Below, piece after piece: positions 1-9,391 of a stretch of 41,583 nt of DNA. Below the pieces are notes generated by a model, which saw only the letters and a list, made by a program, of their open reading frames with translations, was not told the DNA's origin and searched no databases. Position 1 is the first letter of the stretch, and the number at the start of each line of letters is the position of its first letter. Source of the DNA: Pseudomonadota bacterium (GTDB taxonomy: Bacteria; Desulfobacterota; Anaeroferrophillalia; Anaeroferrophillales; Tharpellaceae); NCBI GenBank assembly GCA_015486505.1, contig WFRP01000125.1:1-41583 (forward strand), in the 5' to 3' direction. Both the position numbers and the translations under genes were made by a program.

Positions 1-2
1 TT

Positions 3-542
3 CTCCTTCATTTTTTGCTGACCGGCGGTTTTCACCTCGACGGTATTGCCGATACCGCCGACGGCCTGATGAGCGGCAGTATCGACCTGGAAAAAATCTT
101 TACGATCATGAAAGACAGTCTTTTGGGCAGTATGGGCGCGACCGCCCTGGTTCTTTTACTGCTCCTTAAATTCAGCGCTCTGCTGAGCCTGGTTAAAGAT
201 GCCCCTTTAAGCCTGATTCTTTTTCCGGTATTCGGCCGTTATGCCATTGTTCAGCTGACATTCAGCTCTGAATATGCCCGGCCCAAAGGTGGTTTAGGCG
301 CTATTTTCACCAACCATTGCGGATTGCGTGAACTCGCAATTGCGGCAGTCACAAGTTTGACGGTGGGAATTTTATGTGCCGGTGGCGCCGGATTATTAAC
401 TTTTTTTGCGATTGTTTTATATGTGTTTTTAGTCAGAAATGCGGCCCGCCGCAAACTTGGCGGGGTCACCGGCGATATCCTCGGTTTTGCCTGTGAAAGC
501 AGTGAAGCTTTGACTCTGATTATGCTGGTTGCCCTGCGGTAA
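3..542 (+). CDS. cobS: Adenosylcobinamide-GDP ribazoletransferase (cobalamin synthase), 5' truncated by window edge
   Basis: GGFHLDGIADTADGLMSG motif near the N-terminus, hydrophobic protein; the frame is open upstream to the window edge, so the reported TTG start at 15 is probably not the true start. Confidence 0.88.
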   Translation, partial: LLHFLLTGGFHLDGIADTADGLMSGSIDLEKIFTIMKDSLLGSMGATALVLLLLLKFSALLSLVKDAPLSLILFPVFGRYAIVQLTFSSEYARPKGGLGAIFTNHCGLRELAIAAVTSLTVGILCAGGAGLLTFFAIVLYVFLVRNAARRKLGGVTGDILGFACESSEALTLIMLVALR

Positions 543-563
543 AGTCAATTTCAGGAGATAAAA

Positions 564-1184
564 ATGCCGGATAATTTCACAACTCTATATCTTCTGCGCC
601 ACGGTGAAACGGTGAATACCTTAGATGGACCGCTGCGCTATAACGGCCATTTTGATGTTGACATTACCGCCAATGCCCGAACCCAGATGCATAAACGCGG
701 AGACGAATTTATTAATCGTAAAATCACCACGGTCTATGCCAGCGATCTTAAACGCTGCCGTATCGGCGGCGAAATTATCGCTGAAAAGATCGGCTGCCCC
801 CTGGTTTTAAGTAAAAATCTTAGGGAAATGAAAATGGGTGACTGGGAAGGTTTGACCCTGGCTGAGGTTCGTGAACGTTTCCCCGAACAGGTGGAGAAAA
901 AATTTGCCGATTTCATCAATTACCGCATCCCCGGTAGCGAAACGGTGGCCGAGGTCGAAAAACGGATCTATCCCGAATTTGATAAAATCATTGCCCGGCA
1001 TCGGGGCGAAGCGATTCTGATTGTCGCCCACGGCGGGGTCAACCTGCTCTTTATCTCCCGGATTCTGGGTTTGCCCAGCGCGGAAATCTTTAATCTGGGC
1101 CAGGATTTCGGCTGTATCAACAAGATTATTATCGGCGCTGATTTTCATAAACTTGAAATGCTGAACAGCTCCGGCCTGCATTGA
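564..1184 (+). CDS. cobC: Histidine phosphatase family protein, probable alpha-ribazole phosphatase
   Basis: LLRHGETVNT motif, VAHGGV motif, position after cobS. Confidence 0.75.
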   Translation: MPDNFTTLYLLRHGETVNTLDGPLRYNGHFDVDITANARTQMHKRGDEFINRKITTVYASDLKRCRIGGEIIAEKIGCPLVLSKNLREMKMGDWEGLTLAEVRERFPEQVEKKFADFINYRIPGSETVAEVEKRIYPEFDKIIARHRGEAILIVAHGGVNLLFISRILGLPSAEIFNLGQDFGCINKIIIGADFHKLEMLNSSGLH

Positions 1185-1203
1185 TTTTTGCGCGAGTATA
1201 CCG

Positions 1204-1908
1204 ATGATCAGAAACGGCCCGCAGTCAGGTTCGAATTGCCCGAAAATCTGTTACACAGCGATTCTGCTGTTATTTTCAGGCATAATTCTCATTTTTTCCG
1301 CCTGCTCTTTAACACCAAAGAAACCGGCCCCGGGCAGTCCGGCGCCGGTACAGGAACTTGAACTCGGCTTCTACCAGAAAGGGATCGCTTCCTGGTACGG
1401 CCGCCCCTTTCACGGCCACGCCACGGCCAGTGGCGAAATCTATGATATGAACGGCCTCACCGCCGCCCATAAACAGCTGCCGCTGGGAACCCGGGTCCTG
1501 GTCACCGACCTTGAAAACCAGCGCCAGGTCGAAGTCGTTATCAATGATCGCGGCCCCTTTGTCAAAAACCGGATTATCGATCTTTCCAAAAAAGCGGCGC
1601 AGAAGCTCGATATGATTGTTAAGGGGACGGCGATGGTGCGGCTCGACATTCTCGAGTTGCCGGAGAGTATTTCAATTTCGCGGAAACACCCCTTTGCCAT
1701 CCAGTTCGCCGCCTTCAAAAACCGGAAAAGCGCCATCCGGCTCCGGGACAAGATTGCCCGGCAAAATTCTGAGGTGTTTATTGATGAAATCAAACGCAGT
1801 GACGGCTCCCTTTACAGGGTACGGCTCGGCTGGTTTAACAGTCGCAAGGCCGCCCGTAAAGAAGCCCGGCGCCTCGGCTTCCATAACGCCCAGATTTTCC
1901 GGCGCTGA
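1204..1908 (+). CDS. rlpA: Septal ring lytic transglycosylase RlpA family lipoprotein with C-terminal SPOR domain
   Basis: Lipobox-like FSACS, GIASWYGRPFHGHATASGEIYDMNGLTAAHKQLPLGTRV double-psi beta-barrel signature, C-terminal SPOR-like FAIQFAAFKNRKSAIRLRDKI. Confidence 0.88.
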   Translation: MIRNGPQSGSNCPKICYTAILLLFSGIILIFSACSLTPKKPAPGSPAPVQELELGFYQKGIASWYGRPFHGHATASGEIYDMNGLTAAHKQLPLGTRVLVTDLENQRQVEVVINDRGPFVKNRIIDLSKKAAQKLDMIVKGTAMVRLDILELPESISISRKHPFAIQFAAFKNRKSAIRLRDKIARQNSEVFIDEIKRSDGSLYRVRLGWFNSRKAARKEARRLGFHNAQIFRR

Positions 1909-1949
1909 ACCCGCTGCCAAAACAAAAATTCAAATTCCAAGGTAATAAA

Positions 1950-3110
1950 ATGACCCTTCCGACAATTATCAAAGTTCATGTCCCGGAAAGCCATAATGAC
2001 TTTCTTGAGCGCCTGCGCCGGCTGCCGCCGCTTTTCACCTGCACGATTGCCTCGACGGAAACCGCTTTAATTCCCGGGGTTTCGGCCGCCGGAGCGGGCC
2101 CTGAGTTAATCCCCTACACCGCCGCGGCTGATGTTGAAGCCCTGGTTTACGGTCAGGCGCTCTGCCTCGAAAAAATCCCGGAGAACCCGGTCGGGCCGCC
2201 GTCGCCGGTAATTATAACGATGGCGGCGTTACGGGAACTTGAGGCCCCCTTTTTCGTCGTCGATGCCGGCAATGCCGTTACCCCGAAAGTACCGATGCTG
2301 ACCGCCGGACGCCAACCGGGCCGCGAGATAACCGCGCCGGAAGCGGTGGCTGAGGTTGAAGAGCTTTTCCTCCAGGGCATAATTATCGGACAACAGCTGG
2401 CCGATAACCACCACAGCCTGATTTTGGGCGAGAGCGTCCCCGGCGGCACCACGACCGCGATGGCGGTAATGGAAGCTTTAGGGATTGCCGCTTTAGGCAA
2501 AATCAGTGGCAGTATGCCGGGCAACAACCAGAATCTGAAACAGGATTTGGTCTGCCGGGCCCTGCGCGAAAAAGATTTGCAACGCGGTTTCGCCCTGAAA
2601 AATCCGCTCAGCGCAATTCGCCTTTTAGGCGACCCGATGCAGGCGGTACAGGCCGGTATCGCTATGAGTGCGAGCCGCAAAATCCCGGTGCTGTTAGCCG
2701 GCGGCACCCAGATGATTGCGGTGGCGGCTCTGATCGGCGCCCTTTTAGAACAACCGGCCGCTATCAACGCAATAACGCGGCGCGGCAGTCAAAAACTTAT
2801 TAACTGCGCCTTGAAAGCTCAGCTTGAAAATGTCGCGATCGCCACCACCGCCTGGGTCTCCGAAGATGAATCAGCCGATCTCCGCTCGTTAATGCGGCAG
2901 CTGCCACAGGCCCTGCCGCTTTATGCCGCCGGTCTTGATTTTTCAACTTCCCGGCACCAGAACCTTAAGCTCTACGAGGAAGGTTATGTCAAAGAGGGGG
3001 TCGGGGCCGGAGCCCTGGCTTTATGCGCTATGCTTTATCATGATCTTGATAACCTGAAATTTCTGCCGCGGATCGAGAAAATCTACGAGGAGATCTACCT
3101 TGCCGGATAA
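1950..3110 (+). CDS. cobT: Nicotinate mononucleotide-dependent phosphoribosyltransferase, archaeal/cyanobacterial-type CobT (TIGR00303-like)
   Basis: VVDAGN..PKVPML, GESVPGGTTTAMAVMEALG, VLLAGGTQMIAVAAL; cobalamin gene neighbourhood. Confidence 0.75.
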   Translation: MTLPTIIKVHVPESHNDFLERLRRLPPLFTCTIASTETALIPGVSAAGAGPELIPYTAAADVEALVYGQALCLEKIPENPVGPPSPVIITMAALRELEAPFFVVDAGNAVTPKVPMLTAGRQPGREITAPEAVAEVEELFLQGIIIGQQLADNHHSLILGESVPGGTTTAMAVMEALGIAALGKISGSMPGNNQNLKQDLVCRALREKDLQRGFALKNPLSAIRLLGDPMQAVQAGIAMSASRKIPVLLAGGTQMIAVAALIGALLEQPAAINAITRRGSQKLINCALKAQLENVAIATTAWVSEDESADLRSLMRQLPQALPLYAAGLDFSTSRHQNLKLYEEGYVKEGVGAGALALCAMLYHDLDNLKFLPRIEKIYEEIYLAG

Positions 3111-3140
3111 ATTTACGCGAAAATCCGCTCCGGTCCGCGC

Positions 3141-4247
3141 ATGAAACCAGAACTTAAAAATCTGATCACGGCTTACCTGCAGCAGCTTCGGGCGGCCGCT
3201 CAGAGAAAAAAGCCCGATCCGGAAACAACTGCAGAATATCAGGTCACACCTTTAAGCCCGGACGGCTCGGAGCGGCTTTATTATCGGATTAGCGCCCCGC
3301 GCATCACTTTTATCGCCGCCGATGCCACCGGCTGCGGAGAACCGGATAAAAACAGCGGCCTTAGTCAGAATAATTCTTTTTCCCTTATCCAGCAACACCT
3401 TAACAAATTAAATTTCCCGGTCCCCGGCTATCTCGGCGACAGAGCCGCCGATGACGCTCTCTATCTTATCGAAGATTTAGGCGATACCACCCTGTATGAT
3501 TTGGTCAAAACTCAAGGCTGGAACAAGCGCACTGTTGCTTACTATCGTGAGGCCTTAAAATTACTGCTTAAACTGCAAATTAACGCGGCCCCGGGTTTTT
3601 CCCCGGACTGGGCTTACGCCGGCGGTTTTTACGATTATGAATTGATTGTCAACCGCGAACTCAACTATTTTCTTAAAGAGTTTGTCAGCAATTACTGCCG
3701 GATAGAAATTTCCCCGGCCGTAAAAGCTAAGCTTGAGGCGGAATTCGAATTTCTGGCCGCAGCGGCCCTGAAGGCGCCGGCGGATTTCTTCCTTTATCGC
3801 GATTTTCAATCCAAAAACCTGATGCTGTTTCAGGATGAAATTTTCCTGATCGATTTTCAGGGCGCCCGTTTAGGCCCGATATACTACGACCTTGCGGCCC
3901 TGATTAACGATCCCTACACGGAAATGCCCTTAAACTTACGGCAAGATCTGCAAAAATTTTACTACGAGCAACTGATAGTCGCGCATCCGGCGGGCACGCA
4001 CCTTCCCGACCCAGCAAGCTTTGCTTTCAATTTCGCTCTCTTCTCCCTGATCCGGACCTTGCAGACTTTAGGAGCTTTCGCCTATCTGAGCGGCCGGGGG
4101 AAAATTCATTTCACCCAATACATCCGGCCCGCGCTGGCAAATTTCACCCTCTATCTTGAACACCTGAAAAAACTAGATAACGACTGCGAACTTGAAACCC
4201 TAAACCTCATCAAGCAAAAAATCGGCCTTTGGCAGCAGCAATTATGA
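3141..4247 (+). CDS. Aminoglycoside phosphotransferase-fold protein (AmgK-like sugar kinase)
   Basis: YLIEDLGDTTLYDL, LYRDFQSKNLML catalytic loop, LIDFQGARLGPIYYDLAALINDPY. Confidence 0.7.
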   Translation: MKPELKNLITAYLQQLRAAAQRKKPDPETTAEYQVTPLSPDGSERLYYRISAPRITFIAADATGCGEPDKNSGLSQNNSFSLIQQHLNKLNFPVPGYLGDRAADDALYLIEDLGDTTLYDLVKTQGWNKRTVAYYREALKLLLKLQINAAPGFSPDWAYAGGFYDYELIVNRELNYFLKEFVSNYCRIEISPAVKAKLEAEFEFLAAAALKAPADFFLYRDFQSKNLMLFQDEIFLIDFQGARLGPIYYDLAALINDPYTEMPLNLRQDLQKFYYEQLIVAHPAGTHLPDPASFAFNFALFSLIRTLQTLGAFAYLSGRGKIHFTQYIRPALANFTLYLEHLKKLDNDCELETLNLIKQKIGLWQQQL

Positions 4248-5137
4248 AACCAGTAGAAATCAACCCTGAACTCTGCAGCGGCTGCCGGATCTGCGTTAGA
4301 ATCTGCCCGGCCCGCGCCTTTACTCTGGTCAATAATACTGCGGTTTTAAACGGCGAATGTACTTTTTTATGTGACCACTGCGCCGCCGCCTGCCCGCAGG
4401 CTGCCATCATAACCAATTTTCCGGAATTTGCGTACTGCCGACTGCTGACCATACCCGACCCGACAACTCTGGCCCCGGCCCCGGTACCCCCTGCGGAACT
4501 TGTCCGCCTGATGCAAGCCCGGCGCTCCTGCCGGCTTTATACCGACCGGGAACCAGGCCGGAGAATCCTTACCGACCTTGTAACTATCGCTAAAACCGCG
4601 CCTTCCGGCACCAACAGCCAGCAATGGACTTTCTCAATCATCAACAAGCGTTCTCGGGTCATCGAATTCGGAACCGAGATTGCCGCCTATTATAAAAAAC
4701 TGAACCGTCTCGCAGAAATGAAATGGCTCCGCCAAATACTGCAACTCTGCGGCAAACCGGAGCTTAATCATTATTACCGGGAATATTATGAACCGATCAA
4801 GGAAGGCCTGGATTTATGGTATGAAAAGAATGAAGACCGCCTCTTCCACGGCGCCCCGGCCCTGATTTTCATCGGCGCCCGCCCCGGCGCCGGCTGCCCG
4901 GCCGAAGACGCCCTGCTGGCAACCCAAAATATCCTGCTGGCCGCCGAAAGTATGGGCCTGGGCACCTGTCTTATCGGTTTTGCCGTCGAAGCTATGCGCC
5001 GCGATGCCGGGATTCAAAAAACCTTAAACATCCCCGCCAGCGAAAAAATCTACTCCGTCATTGCCCTAGGCTACCCCGCGATAAAATTCCAGCGTCCGGC
5101 CCAACGGCGAAAAGTTGCAATAAACTGGATTGCTTAA
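4244..5137 (+). CDS. 4Fe-4S ferredoxin domain / nitroreductase fusion protein
   Basis: CSGCRICVRICP and CDHCAAACP clusters, then RRSCRLYTDREP...APSGTNSQQW nitroreductase signature; ATG at 4244 overlaps the upstream stop. Confidence 0.82.
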   Translation: MKPVEINPELCSGCRICVRICPARAFTLVNNTAVLNGECTFLCDHCAAACPQAAIITNFPEFAYCRLLTIPDPTTLAPAPVPPAELVRLMQARRSCRLYTDREPGRRILTDLVTIAKTAPSGTNSQQWTFSIINKRSRVIEFGTEIAAYYKKLNRLAEMKWLRQILQLCGKPELNHYYREYYEPIKEGLDLWYEKNEDRLFHGAPALIFIGARPGAGCPAEDALLATQNILLAAESMGLGTCLIGFAVEAMRRDAGIQKTLNIPASEKIYSVIALGYPAIKFQRPAQRRKVAINWIA

Positions 5138-5167
5138 ACGGTTAAAAAGCCCTGCTCCTGAAACTCA

Positions 5168-5278
5168 TGCGGGAACCAACTCCCGCAACCCAAACAGGGC
5201 TTTGTGGCCCGCAAATAAGTACTCTTATCAGAACATTTTCTTGTTTTTTCAAACCGAAAATAACCTGTAAGGTACTAA
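5168..5278 (+). repeat. Family A element copy A1 (short apical loop, no optional cassette), tandem with A2
   Basis: TGCGGGAACCAACTCCCGCAACCC...AAATAAGTACTCTTATCAGAACATTTTC-ttgttttttcaaacc-GAAAATAACCTGTAAGGTACTAA. Confidence 0.95.
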
Positions 5279-5400
5279 TGCGGGAACAAACCCGCAACCC
5301 AAACAGGGCTTTGTGGCCCGCAAATAAGTACTCTTATCAGAACATTTTCTGATTATTAAATCTTGTTTTTTAGTGCAGAAAATAACCTGTAAGGTACTAA
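5279..5400 (+). repeat. Family A element copy A2 (long apical loop, no cassette)
   Basis: Near-identical to A1 outside the loop; ATTTTCTG...CAGAAAAT stem; shares the CTAA junction with A1. Confidence 0.95.
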
Positions 5401-5401
5401 A

Positions 5402-5441
5402 AAACCGGGCCCCTCTAAAGTTATTCAGAGGGGCCCGGTTT
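5402..5441. terminator. Bidirectional intrinsic terminator between convergent genes
   Basis: 15-bp perfect stem AAACCGGGCCCCTCT / AGAGGGGCCCGGTTT between nitroreductase (+) and flavodoxin (-). Confidence 0.85.
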
Positions 5442-5484
5442 CTTTGATTCAGTGTAGAGTTTTAAAATTAACTCTCGGCGTTTT

Positions 5485-5934
5485 CTAGACAATCATCTGG
5501 GCAACGGCTTTGCCGTAATCCTGACAGGATTTGATCATTTCCGGATCATCGCTTTGCAATTTACTTTCCAAGCCGTTAAAAGAGCCCAGATTAACCAGCC
5601 TCATTTTCAGCACAAATTCCATAGTGTCCGCCAGAACCTTGGGCGCATCACCGGAATGTGTATATGAGCCAAAAGCACCCGCCGCTTTGCCGCTGAGCCC
5701 GGCTTTTTCCGCCAGGAAGAGGAAGGTTTTGAAATTCTGAGTCATTTCCCGATGATAGGTCGGACAACCAAAAATATAGCCGTCATAACCGGCGAGATCC
5801 TCTTCTGATTTAATTTGACTTACCTTTTTCAACTCGGCTTCAGCACCGGCAAAACGCACGCCTTCAGCAACAAACTGGGCCATTTTTTCGGTATTACCAG
5901 TACGACTGAAATAAACAATCAAGACCTTTGCCAT
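5485..5934 (-). CDS. Flavodoxin / NAD(P)H:quinone oxidoreductase-like flavoprotein
   Basis: AKVLIVYFSRTGNTEKMAQFVAEG FMN-binding motif; internal ATG (MAKVLIV) chosen as start. Confidence 0.8.
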   Translation of the reverse strand: MAKVLIVYFSRTGNTEKMAQFVAEGVRFAGAEAELKKVSQIKSEEDLAGYDGYIFGCPTYHREMTQNFKTFLFLAEKAGLSGKAAGAFGSYTHSGDAPKVLADTMEFVLKMRLVNLGSFNGLESKLQSDDPEMIKSCQDYGKAVAQMIV

Positions 5935-6167
5935 AATCCATTCTCCGTTCTTGTCCAAAGTTAAAAATATCAATAACCGGACTATACCACCTGGAAACTA
6001 ATATTACAATACTTTTTTAATTCAATTAGTTGTTTTTTATCCGCGCGCATTAAAAATTAAAGATATATTATATTTCTTAAATCTCACACAATGTTTTTAA
6101 AATTAAAAAGGGCGCAAAAAATGCGCCCCTTGAAAACCAACGTTCGGGGAAACCCTGCTCTAAGATT

Positions 6168-7193
6168 CTACAGATATTCGCGAATCAGGATTTCGGCAAT
6201 CTGCACCGCGTTCAGGGCCGCGCCTTTGCGGATATTGTCGGCAACAACCCAGAGATTGATGCCGTTGGCAATTGATTCATCTTCACGAATCCGGCCGACC
6301 AGAGTCGCATCCTGACCGGCGGCTTCAACCGCCAGAGGATAGCGGTTCTCGGCCAGATCATCAACCAATTCGACCCCCGGCGCCCGCGCCATCAGTTCAC
6401 GCACTTCGTCAACCGTGATTTTCTCATCGGTTTCAATATTGACCGATTCGGAATGGCCGTAGAAAACCGGCACCCGCACTGCGGTCGCCGTCACCCCGAT
6501 GCCGTCATCGGCAAAGATCTTTTTGGTCTCGCGCACCATCTTCATCTCTTCTTTTGAATAGCCGTTCTCAAGAAAGACATCGATATGCGGCAGACAGTTG
6601 AAAGCTATCTGATGCGGATAGACGTTAACCGGAAGTTCGGATTCCTGATTAAAGAGGGCAAGAACCTGTTTTTCAAGTTCATCAATCGCTTTCTTGCCGC
6701 TGCCGGAGACCGCCTGATAGGTTGAAACCACGATCCGGCGAATCCCGACTTCATCGTAAATCGGCTTTAACGCCACCACCATCTGAATCGTTGAACAGTT
6801 GGGATTGGCAATAATCCCGCGCTTTTTATAGTCGGCAATCGCCCCGGGATTTACCTCGGGCACGACCAGCGGCACATCTTCTTCCATGCGAAAGGCATTG
6901 GTATTGTCAATCACCACCGCCCCGCTGGCGGCGGCAATCGGCGCGAAAACTTCACTGATTGAACCGCCGGCGGAAAAAAGGGCAATATCAACCCCGGCAA
7001 AAGAGTCCTCGGTCAACTCCGCAACGGCATACTCTTTACCTTTAAATTCATAGGTTTTGCCGACCGAGCGGGCCGAAGCCAGAAGTCTCAACTCGGCCAC
7101 CGGAAAACCCCGGGCTGCAAGCGTGGCAATCATCTCGTTACCAACCGCGCCGGTCGCCCCGACGACAGCGACACTGTATCCTGCTGATTTCAT
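6168..7193 (-). CDS. asd: Aspartate-semialdehyde dehydrogenase
   Basis: VVGATGAVGNEMI, NPNCSTIQMVVALKP, STYQAVSGSG. Confidence 0.93.
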   Translation of the reverse strand: MKSAGYSVAVVGATGAVGNEMIATLAARGFPVAELRLLASARSVGKTYEFKGKEYAVAELTEDSFAGVDIALFSAGGSISEVFAPIAAASGAVVIDNTNAFRMEEDVPLVVPEVNPGAIADYKKRGIIANPNCSTIQMVVALKPIYDEVGIRRIVVSTYQAVSGSGKKAIDELEKQVLALFNQESELPVNVYPHQIAFNCLPHIDVFLENGYSKEEMKMVRETKKIFADDGIGVTATAVRVPVFYGHSESVNIETDEKITVDEVRELMARAPGVELVDDLAENRYPLAVEAAGQDATLVGRIREDESIANGINLWVVADNIRKGAALNAVQIAEILIREYL

Positions 7194-7232
7194 TTAAATT
7201 TCTCCCTTTAAATTTTATCTACCCAAAAAATC

Positions 7233-7304
7233 GTACCTATTCAGCCAAATTTTATCTCCCTTCTTGCAGAAAGGGGTAGGGGTAAATTTTGGCTGAATAG
7301 TTAC
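7233..7304. repeat. Family B mini-MITE, 72-bp hairpin with TIRs
   Basis: GTACCTATTCAGCCAAATTTTA...TAAATTTTGGCTGAATAGTTAC inverted repeat between leuD and asd. Confidence 0.8.
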
Positions 7305-7311
7305 AAAAAAA

Positions 7312-7815
7312 TTATTTGTCATCCCGCAAACGTTTGCGCCAATGTGCCATAAGACCGCCGTCATCTAAAAGTTTCTGCATAAATTCCGGTACCGGCCGGG
7401 CCTGAAAGGTTTGCCCGCCGGTTAAGTCTTTAATTGTACCGGTGGCCGGATCGACATTAACCTGATGCCCGTCGGCAATCGCCGCCGCGGCTTCAGCGGA
7501 TTCCAGAATCAAAAGCCCGGTGTTAAAGGCGTTGCGATAGAAAATCCGGGCAAAGGTCGGCGCGATTACACAGGCAACACCTGACGCTTTTATCGCAATC
7601 GGGGCGTGTTCCCGGGAGGAGCCGCAACCGAAATTTTTCCCGGCCACAATGATATCCCCGGCCGCGACTTTGGCGGCAAAACCGGCATCGGCATCCTCCA
7701 TACAGTATTTTGCCAGCTCCCGCGGATCTGAAGTGTTAAGATAACGGGCCGGGATAATCGCGTCGGTATCAATATCATCACCGAACTTCCAGGCTTTTCC
7801 TTCAATATTATGCAT
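7312..7815 (-). CDS. leuD: 3-isopropylmalate dehydratase small subunit
   Basis: GDDIDTDAIIPARYL, GKNFGCGSSREHAP. Confidence 0.93.
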   Translation of the reverse strand: MHNIEGKAWKFGDDIDTDAIIPARYLNTSDPRELAKYCMEDADAGFAAKVAAGDIIVAGKNFGCGSSREHAPIAIKASGVACVIAPTFARIFYRNAFNTGLLILESAEAAAAIADGHQVNVDPATGTIKDLTGGQTFQARPVPEFMQKLLDDGGLMAHWRKRLRDDK

Positions 7816-7855
7816 AAATTTCCCCTTAATAATCCCTTAATAATTTAAATTTCGG

Positions 7856-9124
7856 TTAGAGAATCTCTTCCGGTGTCGCAATCCGGCCTAAAACCGCACT
7901 GGCGGCGGCCACCGCCGGACTGCTGAGATAGACTTCACTTTCAGGATGACCCATGCGGCCGACAAAATTCCGGTTGGTCGTCGCCACGGCGCGCTCGCCG
8001 GCGGCAAGAATCCCCATATGCCCCCCGAGACAGGGGCCGCAGGTCGGCGGTGAAATCAGGGCTTCGGCATCGAGAAAAATATCGGTCAGCCCCTCTTTAA
8101 TCATCTGCCGGTAAACCTCCTGCGTGCCGGGAATAATCATAAGCCGGACAAACCTAGCCGCTTTTTTCCCTTTCAGCAGTTTTGCCGCCAAGCGGAAATC
8201 CTCGATCCGGCCGTTGGTACAGGAGCCGATTACAACCTGATCGATCGCGATATTATCGGCGGCCGCCTGGTCGACGGTACGGGTTTTATCCGGCAGCGGC
8301 GGATAGGAGACCTGGGGCCTGAGTTTACTCACGTCAATTTCAATCGTGCGACAATAGTTCGCATCGGGATCACTGGCGAAAACCGTATAATCCCGCTGGG
8401 CCCGGGGCCTGACATAATCTAAAGTTATCTCATCCGGGGCGATAATCCCGTTTTTGGCCCCGGCTTCAATTGCCATATTCGCCATCGACATACGCCCGTA
8501 CATCGGTAGCGCGGCAATCGTTTCGCCGGTCATCTCCAGCGCCTGATAAAGCGCCCCGTCAACCTTGAGCAAACCGATGGTATGCAAAATCAAATCCTTA
8601 CCCTCAACCCAGGCCGGCAACTCGCCGTGATAAACCACCTTGATTGTCTCCGGGACCTTGAACCAGACCTTGCCGGTCGCCATCGCGGCGGCAAGATCGG
8701 TACTTCCGACCCCGGTCGCAAAAGCCCCTAAAGCCCCATAGGTACAGGTATGCGAATCGGCGCCGATAATCAGATCCCCCGGCCCCACCAGACCCTGCTC
8801 CGGCAAAAGAACGTGTTCGATGCCGACCCGGCCGATTTCAAAATAGTTTTTGAGCTCCTGAGCTTGAGCGAATTCACGCAGGATCTTCGCCTGTTCCGCG
8901 GATTTAATATCCTTGTTCGGGGTAAAATGATCCGGAATCAACAGAACCCTTTTTTTATCGAAAACCTTCTCGACGCCGAGTTTTTCAAACTCGGCAATCG
9001 CGATCGGGGCGGTGACATCGTTGGCCAGCGCGATATCGACATCAGCTTCAATCAGTTGTCCGGGCTCAACCTCTTTGAGACCGGCATGAAAAGCCAGTAT
9101 TTTTTCGGTTATAGTTTGTGCCAC
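7856..9124 (-). CDS. leuC: 3-isopropylmalate dehydratase large subunit
   Basis: [41 protein letters not shown]; start set to GTG at 9124 behind AGGAGG because the ORF-track ATG at 9163 lies inside a repeat. Confidence 0.92.
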   Translation of the reverse strand: MAQTITEKILAFHAGLKEVEPGQLIEADVDIALANDVTAPIAIAEFEKLGVEKVFDKKRVLLIPDHFTPNKDIKSAEQAKILREFAQAQELKNYFEIGRVGIEHVLLPEQGLVGPGDLIIGADSHTCTYGALGAFATGVGSTDLAAAMATGKVWFKVPETIKVVYHGELPAWVEGKDLILHTIGLLKVDGALYQALEMTGETIAALPMYGRMSMANMAIEAGAKNGIIAPDEITLDYVRPRAQRDYTVFASDPDANYCRTIEIDVSKLRPQVSYPPLPDKTRTVDQAAADNIAIDQVVIGSCTNGRIEDFRLAAKLLKGKKAARFVRLMIIPGTQEVYRQMIKEGLTDIFLDAEALISPPTCGPCLGGHMGILAAGERAVATTNRNFVGRMGHPESEVYLSSPAVAAASAVLGRIATPEEIL

Positions 9125-9137
9125 AAAATCCTCCTGA

Positions 9138-9269
9138 TGCGGGAACAAACCCCGCAGTCCCAAAAAAGTTATCGGCCCGTACCCAGAGGCAATCCGCTGG
9201 TCGCAAATAAGTGCTCTTATCAGAACATTTTCTTGTTTTAAAACAAGAAGATAACCTGTAAGGCACTAA
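9138..9269 (+). repeat. Family A element copy A3 (perfect-hairpin apical loop, with cassette), tandem with A4
   Basis: AGTGCTCTTATCAGAAC-ATTTTCTTGTTTTAAAACAAGAAGAT-AACCTGTAAGGCACTAA; compensatory AGTGC/GCACT. Confidence 0.95.
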
Positions 9270-9391
9270 TGCGGGAACAAACCCGCAACCCAAACGGAGC
9301 CTTGCGGCCCACAAATAAGTACTCTTATCAGAACATTTTCTGATTATTAAATCTTGTTTTTTGGTACAGAAAATAACCTGTAAGGTACTAA
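9270..9391 (+). repeat. Family A element copy A4 (long loop, no cassette)
   Basis: TGCGGGAACAAACCCGCAACCC...GGTACTAA; 3' end overlaps the leuA stop codon. Confidence 0.95.

Noticed and set aside
5167-5352. Recurrent small ORFs with MREQIPQP...[22 protein letters not shown] (also 22776-23024 +, 28193-28399 -, 29027-29329 -, 30286-30471 -)
   Set aside because: These are translations of family A. Copies differ by indels and loops that are not multiples of three, start and stop differ, and conservation follows base pairing rather than codons.
9125-9163. ORF-track N-terminal extension [13 protein letters not shown] of LeuC
   Set aside because: It overlaps copy A3 and lies upstream of an AGGAGG-GTG start; conserved LeuC sequence begins at [15 protein letters not shown].
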